In this document: in pieces, positions 35,306 to 44,310 of the stretch
Layout of the letters: each line of letters opens with the position of its first letter
Numbering within the stretch: position 1 is the stretch's first letter
Assembly (NCBI GenBank): GCA_030603385.1
Contig: JAUVXW010000005.1
Coordinates: 92,568 to 156,567 of the forward strand
Source: Promethearchaeota archaeon
Lineage (GTDB): Archaea; Asgardarchaeota; Lokiarchaeia; Sigyniarchaeales; SOKP01
Reading direction: 5' to 3'
DNA: 64,000 nt
Program-made: the position numbers and the translations under genes
Notes under the pieces: generated by a model
What the model was told of the DNA's origin: nothing
Databases searched by the model: none
The model's input: the letters and a program-made list of their open reading frames with translations, nothing else

Positions 35306-36796
35306 ATGCCCCTAACCCCAAAAGCAATTTATAAGGATTTAGTAAATAAGGATCTAGATAAACCATTTGCGATAGAACTGTTGCTAACTCTTATAGATAA
35401 TGCAGAAAATGTTGAAACACGTATAGAAAGCATTAAAATATTGAATAATATTCAAGTTGAAGATGATAAGACCTTTAAATTCTTAGAACATCTATTGATT
35501 TCCGATCTAAATGAAGAAGTAAGAAATCAAACAATTTTAGTCATAAAGAATCATTATTTAGATAGGGCTCTTGATCCTATGATATGGGCTCTTGAACATG
35601 AACGAACGCTAAAATGTTTGATTTCAATTATATTAACTATAGGTGAGATTGATACTGATGAAGCCAAATCTGTTTTAATTAAAAAATTAAAGAAACTCAA
35701 TAAAAAGGAAGGCTACTATATTTTAAAACATCAATTCGCAAAAGATACCATAGGAAAAATTCCAAATACGGAACTTGCAGAAATTATAATAAATTACTAT
35801 ACTATTTCATTTTTAAAAAAAACCTTTGGTCATTTTAAATTTAAAAATAACGAATTCGGGCGGATCACTGAATTAGATTTATCCAATGTTGAAAGATATA
35901 ATTCTGGTTTAAATAAATTAGAAAATTTTCTTGAATCAATCTTATCCCTAAAAGATCTTGAAAAATGTGATTTACGATTTAATCACCTAACAAAAGTTCC
36001 CGAGATTTTAAATAAATCAATTGAATATCTAGATTTAAGTTATAATAAATTAGTAAATCTACCTGATCTTCACAATTTCACAATACTTAAAAGTTTGAAT
36101 TTAAAATCAAATAGATTGAGAAATCTTCCAGACCCCATAGGTTCACTTTTATCACTTGAGTATTTGAATCTAAGAAATAATATGCTAAAAACTCTCCCTG
36201 AATCAATAAGTTTTCTGTCTTCACTGAAAGTTTTAGATTTACATGGAAATAAATTAAACTCTATAACTGCAAATCTAAATAAATCAATAAGAGAATTAGA
36301 GTTAGGTTGGAATAATTTTGAGATAATTCCAAATGGTATAAAACTTCTATTATCATTGGAAAGGTTAGGATTAGGTGGTAATAAAATAATTAATTTACCA
36401 GATTGGATTGGAAGGTACAATTCACTTAAACAATTAGATCTATATGATAATCAACTAATTAAAGTTCCAGAATCACTAGGATCACTTGAATCTTTAGAAA
36501 GATTGAACTTAAGAAATAATCAATTAAATGAACTTCCTTCTTCATTATCCAATTTAAAATCACTTAAAAATTTAAACCTAAGTTGGAATAATTTTAAAAT
36601 TCTCCCAGAATGGATTGGATCACTGCCTCTATTAGAAGAATTAAATCTGTGGGGTAATCTACTTGAGATTGTTCCTGAAACAATTGCTTCACTTTCCTCA
36701 TTAAAAATATTGGATTTGAATTTCAATAAAATTGAGGAAATACCACCATTTTTAAAAGAATTAGAACAAGAAAAAGGGCTTATTATAAAAATTTAA
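35306..36796 (+). CDS. Leucine-rich repeat protein with HEAT-like N-terminal domain
   Basis: A 496-residue protein. Residues about 1-180 are helical with LEHLLISDLNEEV and RALDPMIWALEHE, shared with the LRR proteins at 10.1 and 39.0 kb. From about residue 185 to the end there are about twelve LRRs of 22-23 residues, for example LPDPIGSLLSLEYLNLRNN. No export signal is seen, so it is a probable cytosolic interaction scaffold. It is 26 bases upstream of a ferredoxin gene. Confidence 0.82.
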   Translation: MPLTPKAIYKDLVNKDLDKPFAIELLLTLIDNAENVETRIESIKILNNIQVEDDKTFKFLEHLLISDLNEEVRNQTILVIKNHYLDRALDPMIWALEHERTLKCLISIILTIGEIDTDEAKSVLIKKLKKLNKKEGYYILKHQFAKDTIGKIPNTELAEIIINYYTISFLKKTFGHFKFKNNEFGRITELDLSNVERYNSGLNKLENFLESILSLKDLEKCDLRFNHLTKVPEILNKSIEYLDLSYNKLVNLPDLHNFTILKSLNLKSNRLRNLPDPIGSLLSLEYLNLRNNMLKTLPESISFLSSLKVLDLHGNKLNSITANLNKSIRELELGWNNFEIIPNGIKLLLSLERLGLGGNKIINLPDWIGRYNSLKQLDLYDNQLIKVPESLGSLESLERLNLRNNQLNELPSSLSNLKSLKNLNLSWNNFKILPEWIGSLPLLEELNLWGNLLEIVPETIASLSSLKILDLNFNKIEEIPPFLKELEQEKGLIIKI

Positions 36797-36822
36797 TCAA
36801 AATTGTTAAGGATTGAAATATA

Positions 36823-37071
36823 TTGACTAAAGAAAGCATCATTGAAATAAAAATTAATGAAGAAAATTGCACTGGCTGCATTATATGCAAATTGTGGTGT
36901 TCTTACATTTATCATAACATTTTTAATCCCTCAAAAGCAAATTTAGAAATTGAAGAAAGGTATGGATTAACTCCTAAAATAGTTTTTCTAGAGACCTGTC
37001 ATCATTGCGGACAATGTGTCCAACATTGTCTTTATGGGGCATTAGAATTAAAGGAGATTATTGAACAATGA
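36823..37071 (+). CDS. Ferredoxin-like iron-sulfur protein
   Basis: An 82-residue protein from TTG 36823. CTGCIICKLWCSYIYHNIF and CHHCGQCVQHCLYGAL are two [4Fe-4S] ligand sets; the first has CS where ferredoxins usually have CP. It overlaps the AOR-family gene by 4 bases (ATGA) and is most likely its electron-transfer subunit. Confidence 0.8.
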   Translation: MTKESIIEIKINEENCTGCIICKLWCSYIYHNIFNPSKANLEIEERYGLTPKIVFLETCHHCGQCVQHCLYGALELKEIIEQ

Positions 37072-38975
37072 AATGGAATGGATACACTGGAAATATTCTA
37101 CATGTGAATTTAGCAGATAATAAGACTAAAATTACTAACCAAAAAATTAATGATGTTAAAAAGTTCATAGGCGGGTTTGGAGTAAACATTAAACTCGCAG
37201 CAGAATTAATTAAGCCTAATATCCCTCCATTTAGTTCTAAAAACTATATCATAATAGGAGCAGGACCATTAGTTGGTACAATTACCCCGGGTTCCTCTCG
37301 AACTGTAGGAATAAGTAAATTTCCAGCAACAGGAGCAATTGGATATTCATGTGGGAGCATGAGCTTTGGATTCCAGTTGAAAAATGCTGGGTTTGACCAT
37401 ATTATTATCTCAGGTAAAGCAGAAAAGCCATCTTATATATTGATTCAAAATGATCATGTTGATCTCCAAAATGCGCAAAAAATTTGGGGCATGGACATTA
37501 TTGATTCTACAAACTTTTTACAAAAAAAGTATAAAGATTGTAGTGTAATCGCTATGGGACAGGCTGGAGAAAACCTTGTATATAATTCTTTAGCACTAAT
37601 AGATAAAACATCAACATTTGGACGAGGAGGCCTTGGAGCAGTTATGGGATCTAAAAATCTTAAAGCAATTGTGGCACGAGGAACGCAAGGTGTTTCAATA
37701 GCGCATCCTAAGGAATTCAATAATTTATACTCAAAACTTTTTGAACGTATTCGAACATATCCCCAGAGAAAATCTTGGATTGATTTAGGAATGCTAAGAA
37801 GTTTACCCGTTGGGATGCTTTTAAAAGTTAAGGGTCAAAAAGAAAAAGCTCACCAATGTAGTGAATCTGAATATTTAAAAAAGTTGAAAAAACGTCGAAT
37901 AGCTTGCCCCTCTTGCCCTATGGCAGATAAAGATATTCTTGAACTTAAAGATGGATGCTATTCCGGATTAATAAATTATACTTCTTCAGTTATAAACCCT
38001 CTCCTAATGTTTACACTTGAAGGATTAAAAAATATTAATGAAAATATTAAATTTTTTGACCTTATTAATCGGTATGGACTGGATGCATTAAATATTACAG
38101 GCTTATTTGAATTTTTAGATAGAATGTATAAAACAAAGATTTTAACAGAACAAAATACTGGGATAGATTGGAAAAATGAAATTAATAGTATGATTAAGCT
38201 AATTGAAATGATTGTTTTTCGGAAGGGGTTTGGAAACATTCTAGCAGATGGCTGGGAAAAATTGGGTGAAAACTATGAAAATATTATAGATAGAATGATT
38301 ATAGTAAAAGGTCTAGATATAGTATTTGAACCTCGACTTATGAGGTTAGGAACGATGGAATTTGAACAAGTTGTAAATCCTAAAGGTGCACATGTTGCTT
38401 CTGGAGGGTCACCTACATATGCAGGTGCTGGAGTATCAACTGAAAAATTTAAAAACCATTTTGATCGAATGGGAATTCCAAAAGAAGCGATTAATAGAAT
38501 ATTTTCACCCTCAATAAAAGAAATGGTAATAAATGTTGGTAGAATAACAAAGTATTCAGAAGATTGGTATACCATTTTAAGTTCTTTAGGTATCTGTGCA
38601 AGGGCTCAAATAAACCGTTTCTGGAGTCTTGAATCAGCTACCAATTTTTATAATGCAATTACTGGAATTGGCCTGAATTCCGAAGAAATAAGGAAAGCTG
38701 CTGAACGTTCATGGAATTTACTTAAAATTTTAAATATGAGAGAAGGTTTCTCTCGAAATGATGATAAATTTCCTAAAGAATGGTTTAAACCTTTAAAATA
38801 TGGGAAAAATTATTTCCCATTCAAGGATTTCTTTGGAGAAATAACAATTAACGAAGAAATTGCTAACCAATTGCTTGATGATTATTATGAAGAGCGTGGG
38901 TGGAATAGAATTGACGGAAATCCAACTGAAGAAAAGATAAAAGAACTAGATTTGGAAGTCTATATAAATAATTGA
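37068..38975 (+). CDS. Aldehyde ferredoxin oxidoreductase family tungsten enzyme
   Basis: A 635-residue AOR-family protein. The N-terminus (KWNGYTGNILHVNLADNKT) and the tungstopterin-binding regions (GPLVGTITPGSSRTVGISKF, GRGGLGAVMGSKNLKAIVA) are typical. The cluster motif reads CPSCPMADKD: two cysteines are present, but the third ligand of the usual C-x2-C-x3-C is Asp. A later cysteine is present in SSLGICARAQ. The paired ferredoxin gene suggests a two-subunit enzyme. Substrate unknown; aldehydes or, as in BamB-like members, aromatic acyl-CoA are possible. Confidence 0.83.
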   Translation: MKWNGYTGNILHVNLADNKTKITNQKINDVKKFIGGFGVNIKLAAELIKPNIPPFSSKNYIIIGAGPLVGTITPGSSRTVGISKFPATGAIGYSCGSMSFGFQLKNAGFDHIIISGKAEKPSYILIQNDHVDLQNAQKIWGMDIIDSTNFLQKKYKDCSVIAMGQAGENLVYNSLALIDKTSTFGRGGLGAVMGSKNLKAIVARGTQGVSIAHPKEFNNLYSKLFERIRTYPQRKSWIDLGMLRSLPVGMLLKVKGQKEKAHQCSESEYLKKLKKRRIACPSCPMADKDILELKDGCYSGLINYTSSVINPLLMFTLEGLKNINENIKFFDLINRYGLDALNITGLFEFLDRMYKTKILTEQNTGIDWKNEINSMIKLIEMIVFRKGFGNILADGWEKLGENYENIIDRMIIVKGLDIVFEPRLMRLGTMEFEQVVNPKGAHVASGGSPTYAGAGVSTEKFKNHFDRMGIPKEAINRIFSPSIKEMVINVGRITKYSEDWYTILSSLGICARAQINRFWSLESATNFYNAITGIGLNSEEIRKAAERSWNLLKILNMREGFSRNDDKFPKEWFKPLKYGKNYFPFKDFFGEITINEEIANQLLDDYYEERGWNRIDGNPTEEKIKELDLEVYINN

Positions 38976-39032
38976 AGCATTAACAAAATAAAACCAGTAA
39001 TTTAAAAAGCTAAAATCAATTTTTTTAAACTA

Positions 39033-40391
39033 ATGGAATTAACACCTGATAAAATCTATAAAGACTTCTTAAAAAATAATTTAGATAAACCCTCTGCTAC
39101 TAAATTATTATTTTCTTTAATTGAAAATAGTGAAAAAGAAAAAGTTAGGGCTGACTGTATTAAAGAGCTGGATCGTATTGAAGCTAAAGACGGTCAAACT
39201 TTTAAATTTTTAGAAAATTTACTTATTTCTGATTCTAGTGAATTAATTAGAAAATCTTCGGCGGTTACTTTAAGGAATAACTTTTTAGATAAAATTTTCG
39301 AACCAATGAAATGGGCTCTTATTCATGAGGAATCTCTTTCTTGTTTAAACACAATTTATTTAACTTTAATTAAGATTTTACATAATTTTGTTATTAATCC
39401 AGATCCTTTAGTAAAATCGACTTTATTAACAGAAGTTAAGAAGATTAGAAGGAAAGAGTTTAAATTGGGATTTGAAATTTTATGTGAAACTAAAGAAATA
39501 GATACTTTTACGAAAAAAGATCTAAGTGAAATACTCATCAACTATTTTACAATTATATTTTTAGAAAAATCTTACTGGAGATTAAAATTTAAGGTGGAAA
39601 ATTGCACAATTATTGAATTAGATTTTATATTTAAAGGCTTAACGAGTTTACCTGAGGCGATTAAACATCTGACTCATTTGAGAACATTAATTCTGAGATA
39701 TAATCAATTAACCCAACTCCCTGATTGGTTAGGATCTCTATTATCTCTTGAAGAATTAAATATTAATGTAAATAATTTGAATGAACTAACTAGTTCAATT
39801 GGAATGTTGAGTTCCCTTAGAGAATTGTTATTATGGAAGAATGAACTCACTTATCTTCCACATACAATTGGGAAATTATCATCTTTAGAAACCTTGAATT
39901 TAAGGCTAAATCAACTAAAAGTATTACCAGAAACTATAGGAAACCTATTTTCGTTGAAAGAATTAAACTTACATGATAATCAATTAATACATCTCCCAGA
40001 GTCATTTAAAGGACTTACCTCATTAGAAAAACTCAATTTAAGCTGGAATAACATTGGAATATTACCAGATTCTTTAGGATATCTTCCTTCACTTAAATTT
40101 TTAGATTTAGAAAGAAACGAGTTAGTTTATCTTCCAGAAAGCATTGGTTACCTTTCAACTTTAGAGTTTTTGAATTTAAGTGATAATAAACTAAGAAAGA
40201 TCCCAGAGACTATTGGAAATCTTACTTCCCTTCACTATTTAAATTTATCAAGAAATGAGTTAGATTCCATTCCTGAATCAATAGGATCACTAAATTCATT
40301 AAAGGAATTATATTTAGGAGAAAATAATATTAGAGTGATTCCTAAAAACCTAAAACGTTTAGAACACAGCGAATTGAAAATTCATTTTTAA
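39033..40391 (+). CDS. Leucine-rich repeat protein with HEAT-like N-terminal domain
   Basis: A 452-residue paralogue of the LRR protein at 35.3 kb. The N-terminal block (FLENLLISDSSELIRKSS, then KIFEPMKWALIHE) matches it, followed by about ten 23-residue LRRs such as LPESIGYLSTLEFLNLSDN. The N-termini of the two proteins even begin alike (TPKAIYKDLVNKDLDKP against TPDKIYKDFLKNNLDKP), so this is a clear duplication that flanks the ferredoxin/AOR pair. Confidence 0.82.
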   Translation: MELTPDKIYKDFLKNNLDKPSATKLLFSLIENSEKEKVRADCIKELDRIEAKDGQTFKFLENLLISDSSELIRKSSAVTLRNNFLDKIFEPMKWALIHEESLSCLNTIYLTLIKILHNFVINPDPLVKSTLLTEVKKIRRKEFKLGFEILCETKEIDTFTKKDLSEILINYFTIIFLEKSYWRLKFKVENCTIIELDFIFKGLTSLPEAIKHLTHLRTLILRYNQLTQLPDWLGSLLSLEELNINVNNLNELTSSIGMLSSLRELLLWKNELTYLPHTIGKLSSLETLNLRLNQLKVLPETIGNLFSLKELNLHDNQLIHLPESFKGLTSLEKLNLSWNNIGILPDSLGYLPSLKFLDLERNELVYLPESIGYLSTLEFLNLSDNKLRKIPETIGNLTSLHYLNLSRNELDSIPESIGSLNSLKELYLGENNIRVIPKNLKRLEHSELKIHF

Positions 40392-40407
40392 AAATGACTA
40401 CCTTTAC

Positions 40408-42171
40408 TTATTGGGTCTCGTACAATTCTCTAATTTCTTGTACTGTTGTGATGTCTTTTGGTCCTTTTTCAGGTCGCATACGTAAGTAAACAGGGAATCT
40501 CATAGAATAACCTAAAGTGACAAATCTTTCACTAATTGTAATCTCATCACCAGTTATCTCTATTACTACTTCTGGTTGAAGCCATATATCCGGTGTATCT
40601 TCACATATAACATTACTGGATCTTTTATCGACTATATATTTTTCCATATCATTAGTTAGAGATTCTGACAACTCATCAGTTAAACCTGAAAAAAAGCGAG
40701 TAAACGCAACAAATTTATCTGTTTCTGGGTCATAAACTGCACCTATATATGTCCCCAATACTCCTGTTCTTCGACCCTTTCCATAAAAGGCTCCTATTAA
40801 AACAACATCTACAGTATCTTTTAATTTCCCTCCTTCTAAACTTTTCAATTTAAGCCACTTATAGCCACGATTTCCTGCTTGATAAATCGAATCTTCTTTA
40901 ATTGATTTAGCCATTATTCCTTCATTTCCTTCTTCTCCGGCTTTATTGAAGAATTCGAGTAATTCATCGATGGAATTTATCAATTCAGAATTAACTAACC
41001 TTAGTTCATCTCTTTCTTCAACGATTTCTTCAAGTTTTTTCCTACGTTCCGGAAACGATTTATCTACATATGATTCATTGCCAAATTTTAAAAGATCAAA
41101 TACAAATAAACATACTGGAACTTCTTTTAAAATCTCTTCAACATCATATTTCCTTCTTCTTTGGCTTAATACTTGAAATGGAAGCATTTTTTCATAAACG
41201 TGATCCATCGCAACGACTTCTCCCTCAAAAATCACATTTTCTGCCATGATACTTTCTCTTACTGCCTGACAGACATCAGGATATTGTTGCGAAATATCAA
41301 GTAAACGTCGTGAAAATAACATAATGTTATCCCCTTTTTTATGAATTTGAAGCCTTTCTCCATCTAATTTATATTCTGCTATAAATGGGACTCCTAATCT
41401 ATTAATGAACTCAGTATAAATTTCTCGTGAAGCAAGCATACTTAGAATAGGTGTACCAAATTCTATATCTATCCTTCTTACTTTTTTTAAACCATGTTCT
41501 GCTAATACTTTTGAAATTTCACCTAAATCAGGATACAAGCTATAAGCTTTTTCAATAATTTCTTTGTTTTCTCTCATACCAGTGAAAGCAAGAGCTAAAC
41601 CCTCTATTATTGTTGTTGACTGAACGCCAACCCTTAATGTAGAAGTTATAATTCTCAAGAGATATTTAGTTTCTAAAGGTGAACTTCTTCTCATTAATCC
41701 CCTTAAAATTCCTAATTTTATATCATGTGAGCCTGCACCTTCAGTTAAAGCAATTTTTCTTAATTCAGAATATAATTCAGAAATCTCTAGAGATGATTTC
41801 GATGCCTCATCACTTTGATTATAATCAAATAATGATTTTTGCTTCTTTTTTTTTGATAGAATTAATTCTGCAGCGGCTCCTATATCCCCTTGCTTCACTA
41901 ATACTTCTTTAATTCTTTTACCTTCTATTCCGGAGTGTACAGATAATGCTTCAACGATCATCTTTTCAGCTATTCCCATTTTTGGGAATTGTTTTATGTT
42001 AGGGGTTAATTGGCCTTGTAAAAGATAAATAATTTTATCCAAGTCTTCGAAGTCTTTTCTTTCCTTGATATCTCTGAAAAAATTTGATAGTAGATCAATC
42101 ATTTCAAGTCTTTTTGCTGTTCCCTCAAGTTCAGAAAATAAATTAGCTAAGTATTTGAATTTCATAAACAA
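40408..42171 (-). CDS. lig: ATP-dependent DNA ligase
   Basis: A 587-residue archaeal/eukaryal-type DNA ligase. The adenylation motif is AEYKLDGERLQIHK, with the nucleophilic lysine in KLDG. GEVVAMD (motif III), GIMAKSI (motif IV) and WLKLKS (motif V) follow. An N-terminal DNA-binding domain covers about residues 1-230, and the OB domain ends in YSMRFPVYLRMRPEKGP. It joins nicks in replication and repair. It is convergent with the LRR gene, with 16 bases between the stops. Confidence 0.92.
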   Translation of the reverse strand: MFMKFKYLANLFSELEGTAKRLEMIDLLSNFFRDIKERKDFEDLDKIIYLLQGQLTPNIKQFPKMGIAEKMIVEALSVHSGIEGKRIKEVLVKQGDIGAAAELILSKKKKQKSLFDYNQSDEASKSSLEISELYSELRKIALTEGAGSHDIKLGILRGLMRRSSPLETKYLLRIITSTLRVGVQSTTIIEGLALAFTGMRENKEIIEKAYSLYPDLGEISKVLAEHGLKKVRRIDIEFGTPILSMLASREIYTEFINRLGVPFIAEYKLDGERLQIHKKGDNIMLFSRRLLDISQQYPDVCQAVRESIMAENVIFEGEVVAMDHVYEKMLPFQVLSQRRRKYDVEEILKEVPVCLFVFDLLKFGNESYVDKSFPERRKKLEEIVEERDELRLVNSELINSIDELLEFFNKAGEEGNEGIMAKSIKEDSIYQAGNRGYKWLKLKSLEGGKLKDTVDVVLIGAFYGKGRRTGVLGTYIGAVYDPETDKFVAFTRFFSGLTDELSESLTNDMEKYIVDKRSSNVICEDTPDIWLQPEVVIEITGDEITISERFVTLGYSMRFPVYLRMRPEKGPKDITTVQEIRELYETQ

Positions 42172-42261
42172 TCATAAAATTGAAGATTTTCTTGTAAAAT
42201 CTTATTAAATATAAAAAAGATAATAATAAAAATTATATTAGTTTTGAGTGTTTTGAGACTC

Positions 42262-43110
42262 TCAAATGAGTTTTGATAATTCAATAAATTTTTTTTGAAT
42301 TGCTGTCTTGATCTTGGGGTCAATCCGGTTGAAAGAATTTGCTGAAAAATTAATTTTGCTACCTTCCTTCAATTGAAAAGTACAGATTGGACCATCCATT
42401 TCTTCAACAGAATAATTCCCATCTTTCTTCTTTGAAATCCAGATGTCATCAAAATGTTCCAATATAGCACTAAATACAAATGCAATCTTTGCATTTGTAG
42501 CCAAGCTTGCTTTTGAAACTTGTATAGCAGGAATTGGTTTTGCAGCTGGTTTTATTGAAGGTAAAGGTTCTGCTTCATCATATTCAGAAGCAGTATTTGC
42601 TGATTTTACTGATGTAGGTGCTGGTTTTGAAACTGTAGGTGTTGGTGCTGGTTTTGAGACTGGTTTTGAGACTGCATGTGTTGTTACTGGCTTTGTCTTA
42701 ACTTTAGGTGCTACAACGGCTGGGCTAACAGCACTAGCTTGAAATGTAACAATAAAATTATCTAATTCAGTAAATTTTCTATCTAATAAAGCCAGTAGTT
42801 CTTCATTCATTTGAGTATCATCTGGAACTTTTCCTACTTTTCTCGCGTCTATTTCTTTTAATACTTTAATATCCCGCCCAATAATACTTCTACCTACAGT
42901 ATAACCGTGTCCTTTTAGAGACTCTGCTTGCCTTAGGGCTGTTCTTCGAGCAACTAATCCTTGCTGAACGCCATGCCATAAATAAAGTGATTCTGAACTT
43001 TCATCTAAAACTATTATTGAAGTATCTGGTAAAAAATAATCTTTACCCCATTTAATTGGAAAAATTTCCCCACCGGGTCTTGCGTTGAACATAAGAGCAA
43101 AATCTGTCAT
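42262..43110 (-). CDS. Protein with possible gelsolin-like N-terminal domain and Pro/Thr/Val-rich linker
   Basis: A 282-residue protein in three parts. Residues about 1-90 contain TSIIVLDESSESLYLWHG followed by RRTALRQAESLKGHGY, which resembles the core of a gelsolin repeat (a strand ending in an aromatic-W-x-G, then a long helix). Residues about 125-190 are a low-complexity repeat of TKPVTTHAVSKPVSKPAP type. The last 80 residues form a small domain ending DPKIKTAIQKKFIELSKLI. Actin regulation is only a suggestion; the fold match needs a structure search. Confidence 0.45.
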   Translation of the reverse strand: MTDFALMFNARPGGEIFPIKWGKDYFLPDTSIIVLDESSESLYLWHGVQQGLVARRTALRQAESLKGHGYTVGRSIIGRDIKVLKEIDARKVGKVPDDTQMNEELLALLDRKFTELDNFIVTFQASAVSPAVVAPKVKTKPVTTHAVSKPVSKPAPTPTVSKPAPTSVKSANTASEYDEAEPLPSIKPAAKPIPAIQVSKASLATNAKIAFVFSAILEHFDDIWISKKKDGNYSVEEMDGPICTFQLKEGSKINFSANSFNRIDPKIKTAIQKKFIELSKLI

Positions 43111-43324
43111 TGGTTAACATCTTTAGTTATTATTTATAATATTCACGAATCTTTTGCTATAAATAAAATAGTGTTAATTAATTTAAAAATTCAGTTTTCG
43201 AAAATAATTTTTAGATATAACTTCTAAAAAGATTTAACATCGATAATGACTGTTAACTTAAGATTAAAGATTACAATTGTTTGAATGATTAAATTCTTAA
43301 ATTTACAATGTTTATTGATTTTAA

Positions 43325-44305
43325 ATGAGTGAAAAAGTGTTAAAACTAACAATTCCTAAAGGGAGCCTACAAGAAGATATAGCTTCTTTCTTCGAAAGAG
43401 CTGGTTTAAAGTTAAAGTTAGTATCAAAAAGAGATTATCGACCATCAGTGGGAGATCCAGAAATTTATATTAAATTATTGAGACCACAAGAAATACCAAA
43501 TTATCTAATAGGAGAAAATGAATTTGATCTGGGGATTTCGGGAATTGACTGGGTTAAAGAAACAAAAGCAGATGTTGAGGTATTATTAGATCTAGAGATA
43601 GGAGCTGTTTCAATAGTTCTCTGTGCCCCAAATAATTGGGAAAATATATATAACCTAGATGATATTCTCCAAAAATTTTATAATGATAATAAAGTGTTAA
43701 GGATCTCGACTGAATATTTAACGTTATCGGTTAATTATTTAAAAGAAAATAAGACTTACAAAAAACTCTATGGTGATATCATTCCATTAGTGATCACCCC
43801 ATGGAGAATATGGGGAGAAAATGAAAAAGTCAAAATATTCCTATCATTTGGAGCTACAGAAGCTAAACCTCCTGAAGAAGTAGATGTGATAATTGATAAC
43901 ACCTCCACTGGCACAACAATCAAGGCTAATAATTTAAAAATCGTAGAGATTATTGATACATCAACAGCAGTCTTAATAGCCAATAAAAATGCGTTAAAAG
44001 ATGATTGGAAGCAAGAAAAAATAAAAGATATTCTTGTTTTGTTAAAAGGTGTTATAGAGGCAAGAAAGAAGCTTCACATATTTATGAATGTTAGAGAAGA
44101 AAATTTAAATAAAATTCTATTAGAACTTCCTGCCTTAAAGCGTCCAACAATTTCTAAATTAGCTGGAAGTGAAGGATGGTATGCCATAAATACGATAATT
44201 AAAAAAGATGAATTTTTAGGTTTAATTCCGATTTTAAGAAAATATGCTCAAGGATTAGTTGTTCACGAGCCTCGTCAAATTTTACCTCTTGAAGATGTAC
44301 GATAA
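43325..44305 (+). CDS. hisG: ATP phosphoribosyltransferase, long form
   Basis: A 326-residue protein with KLTIPKGSLQEDIASFFERA at the N-terminus, FDLGISGIDWV in the periplasmic-binding-like domain and the PRPP loop DVIIDNTSTGTTIKANNL. The length beyond about 225 residues adds a C-terminal regulatory domain, as in the HisG-long class inhibited by histidine. It catalyses the first step of histidine synthesis and is followed by hisD at 5 bases and hisC. Confidence 0.88.
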   Translation: MSEKVLKLTIPKGSLQEDIASFFERAGLKLKLVSKRDYRPSVGDPEIYIKLLRPQEIPNYLIGENEFDLGISGIDWVKETKADVEVLLDLEIGAVSIVLCAPNNWENIYNLDDILQKFYNDNKVLRISTEYLTLSVNYLKENKTYKKLYGDIIPLVITPWRIWGENEKVKIFLSFGATEAKPPEEVDVIIDNTSTGTTIKANNLKIVEIIDTSTAVLIANKNALKDDWKQEKIKDILVLLKGVIEARKKLHIFMNVREENLNKILLELPALKRPTISKLAGSEGWYAINTIIKKDEFLGLIPILRKYAQGLVVHEPRQILPLEDVR

Positions 44306-44310
44306 TCATT

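Noticed and set aside
42620..42740. Repeat array inside the possible gelsolin-like gene
   Set aside because: The repeated DNA simply encodes the Pro/Thr/Val-rich linker; there are no spacers or repeat units of CRISPR type.
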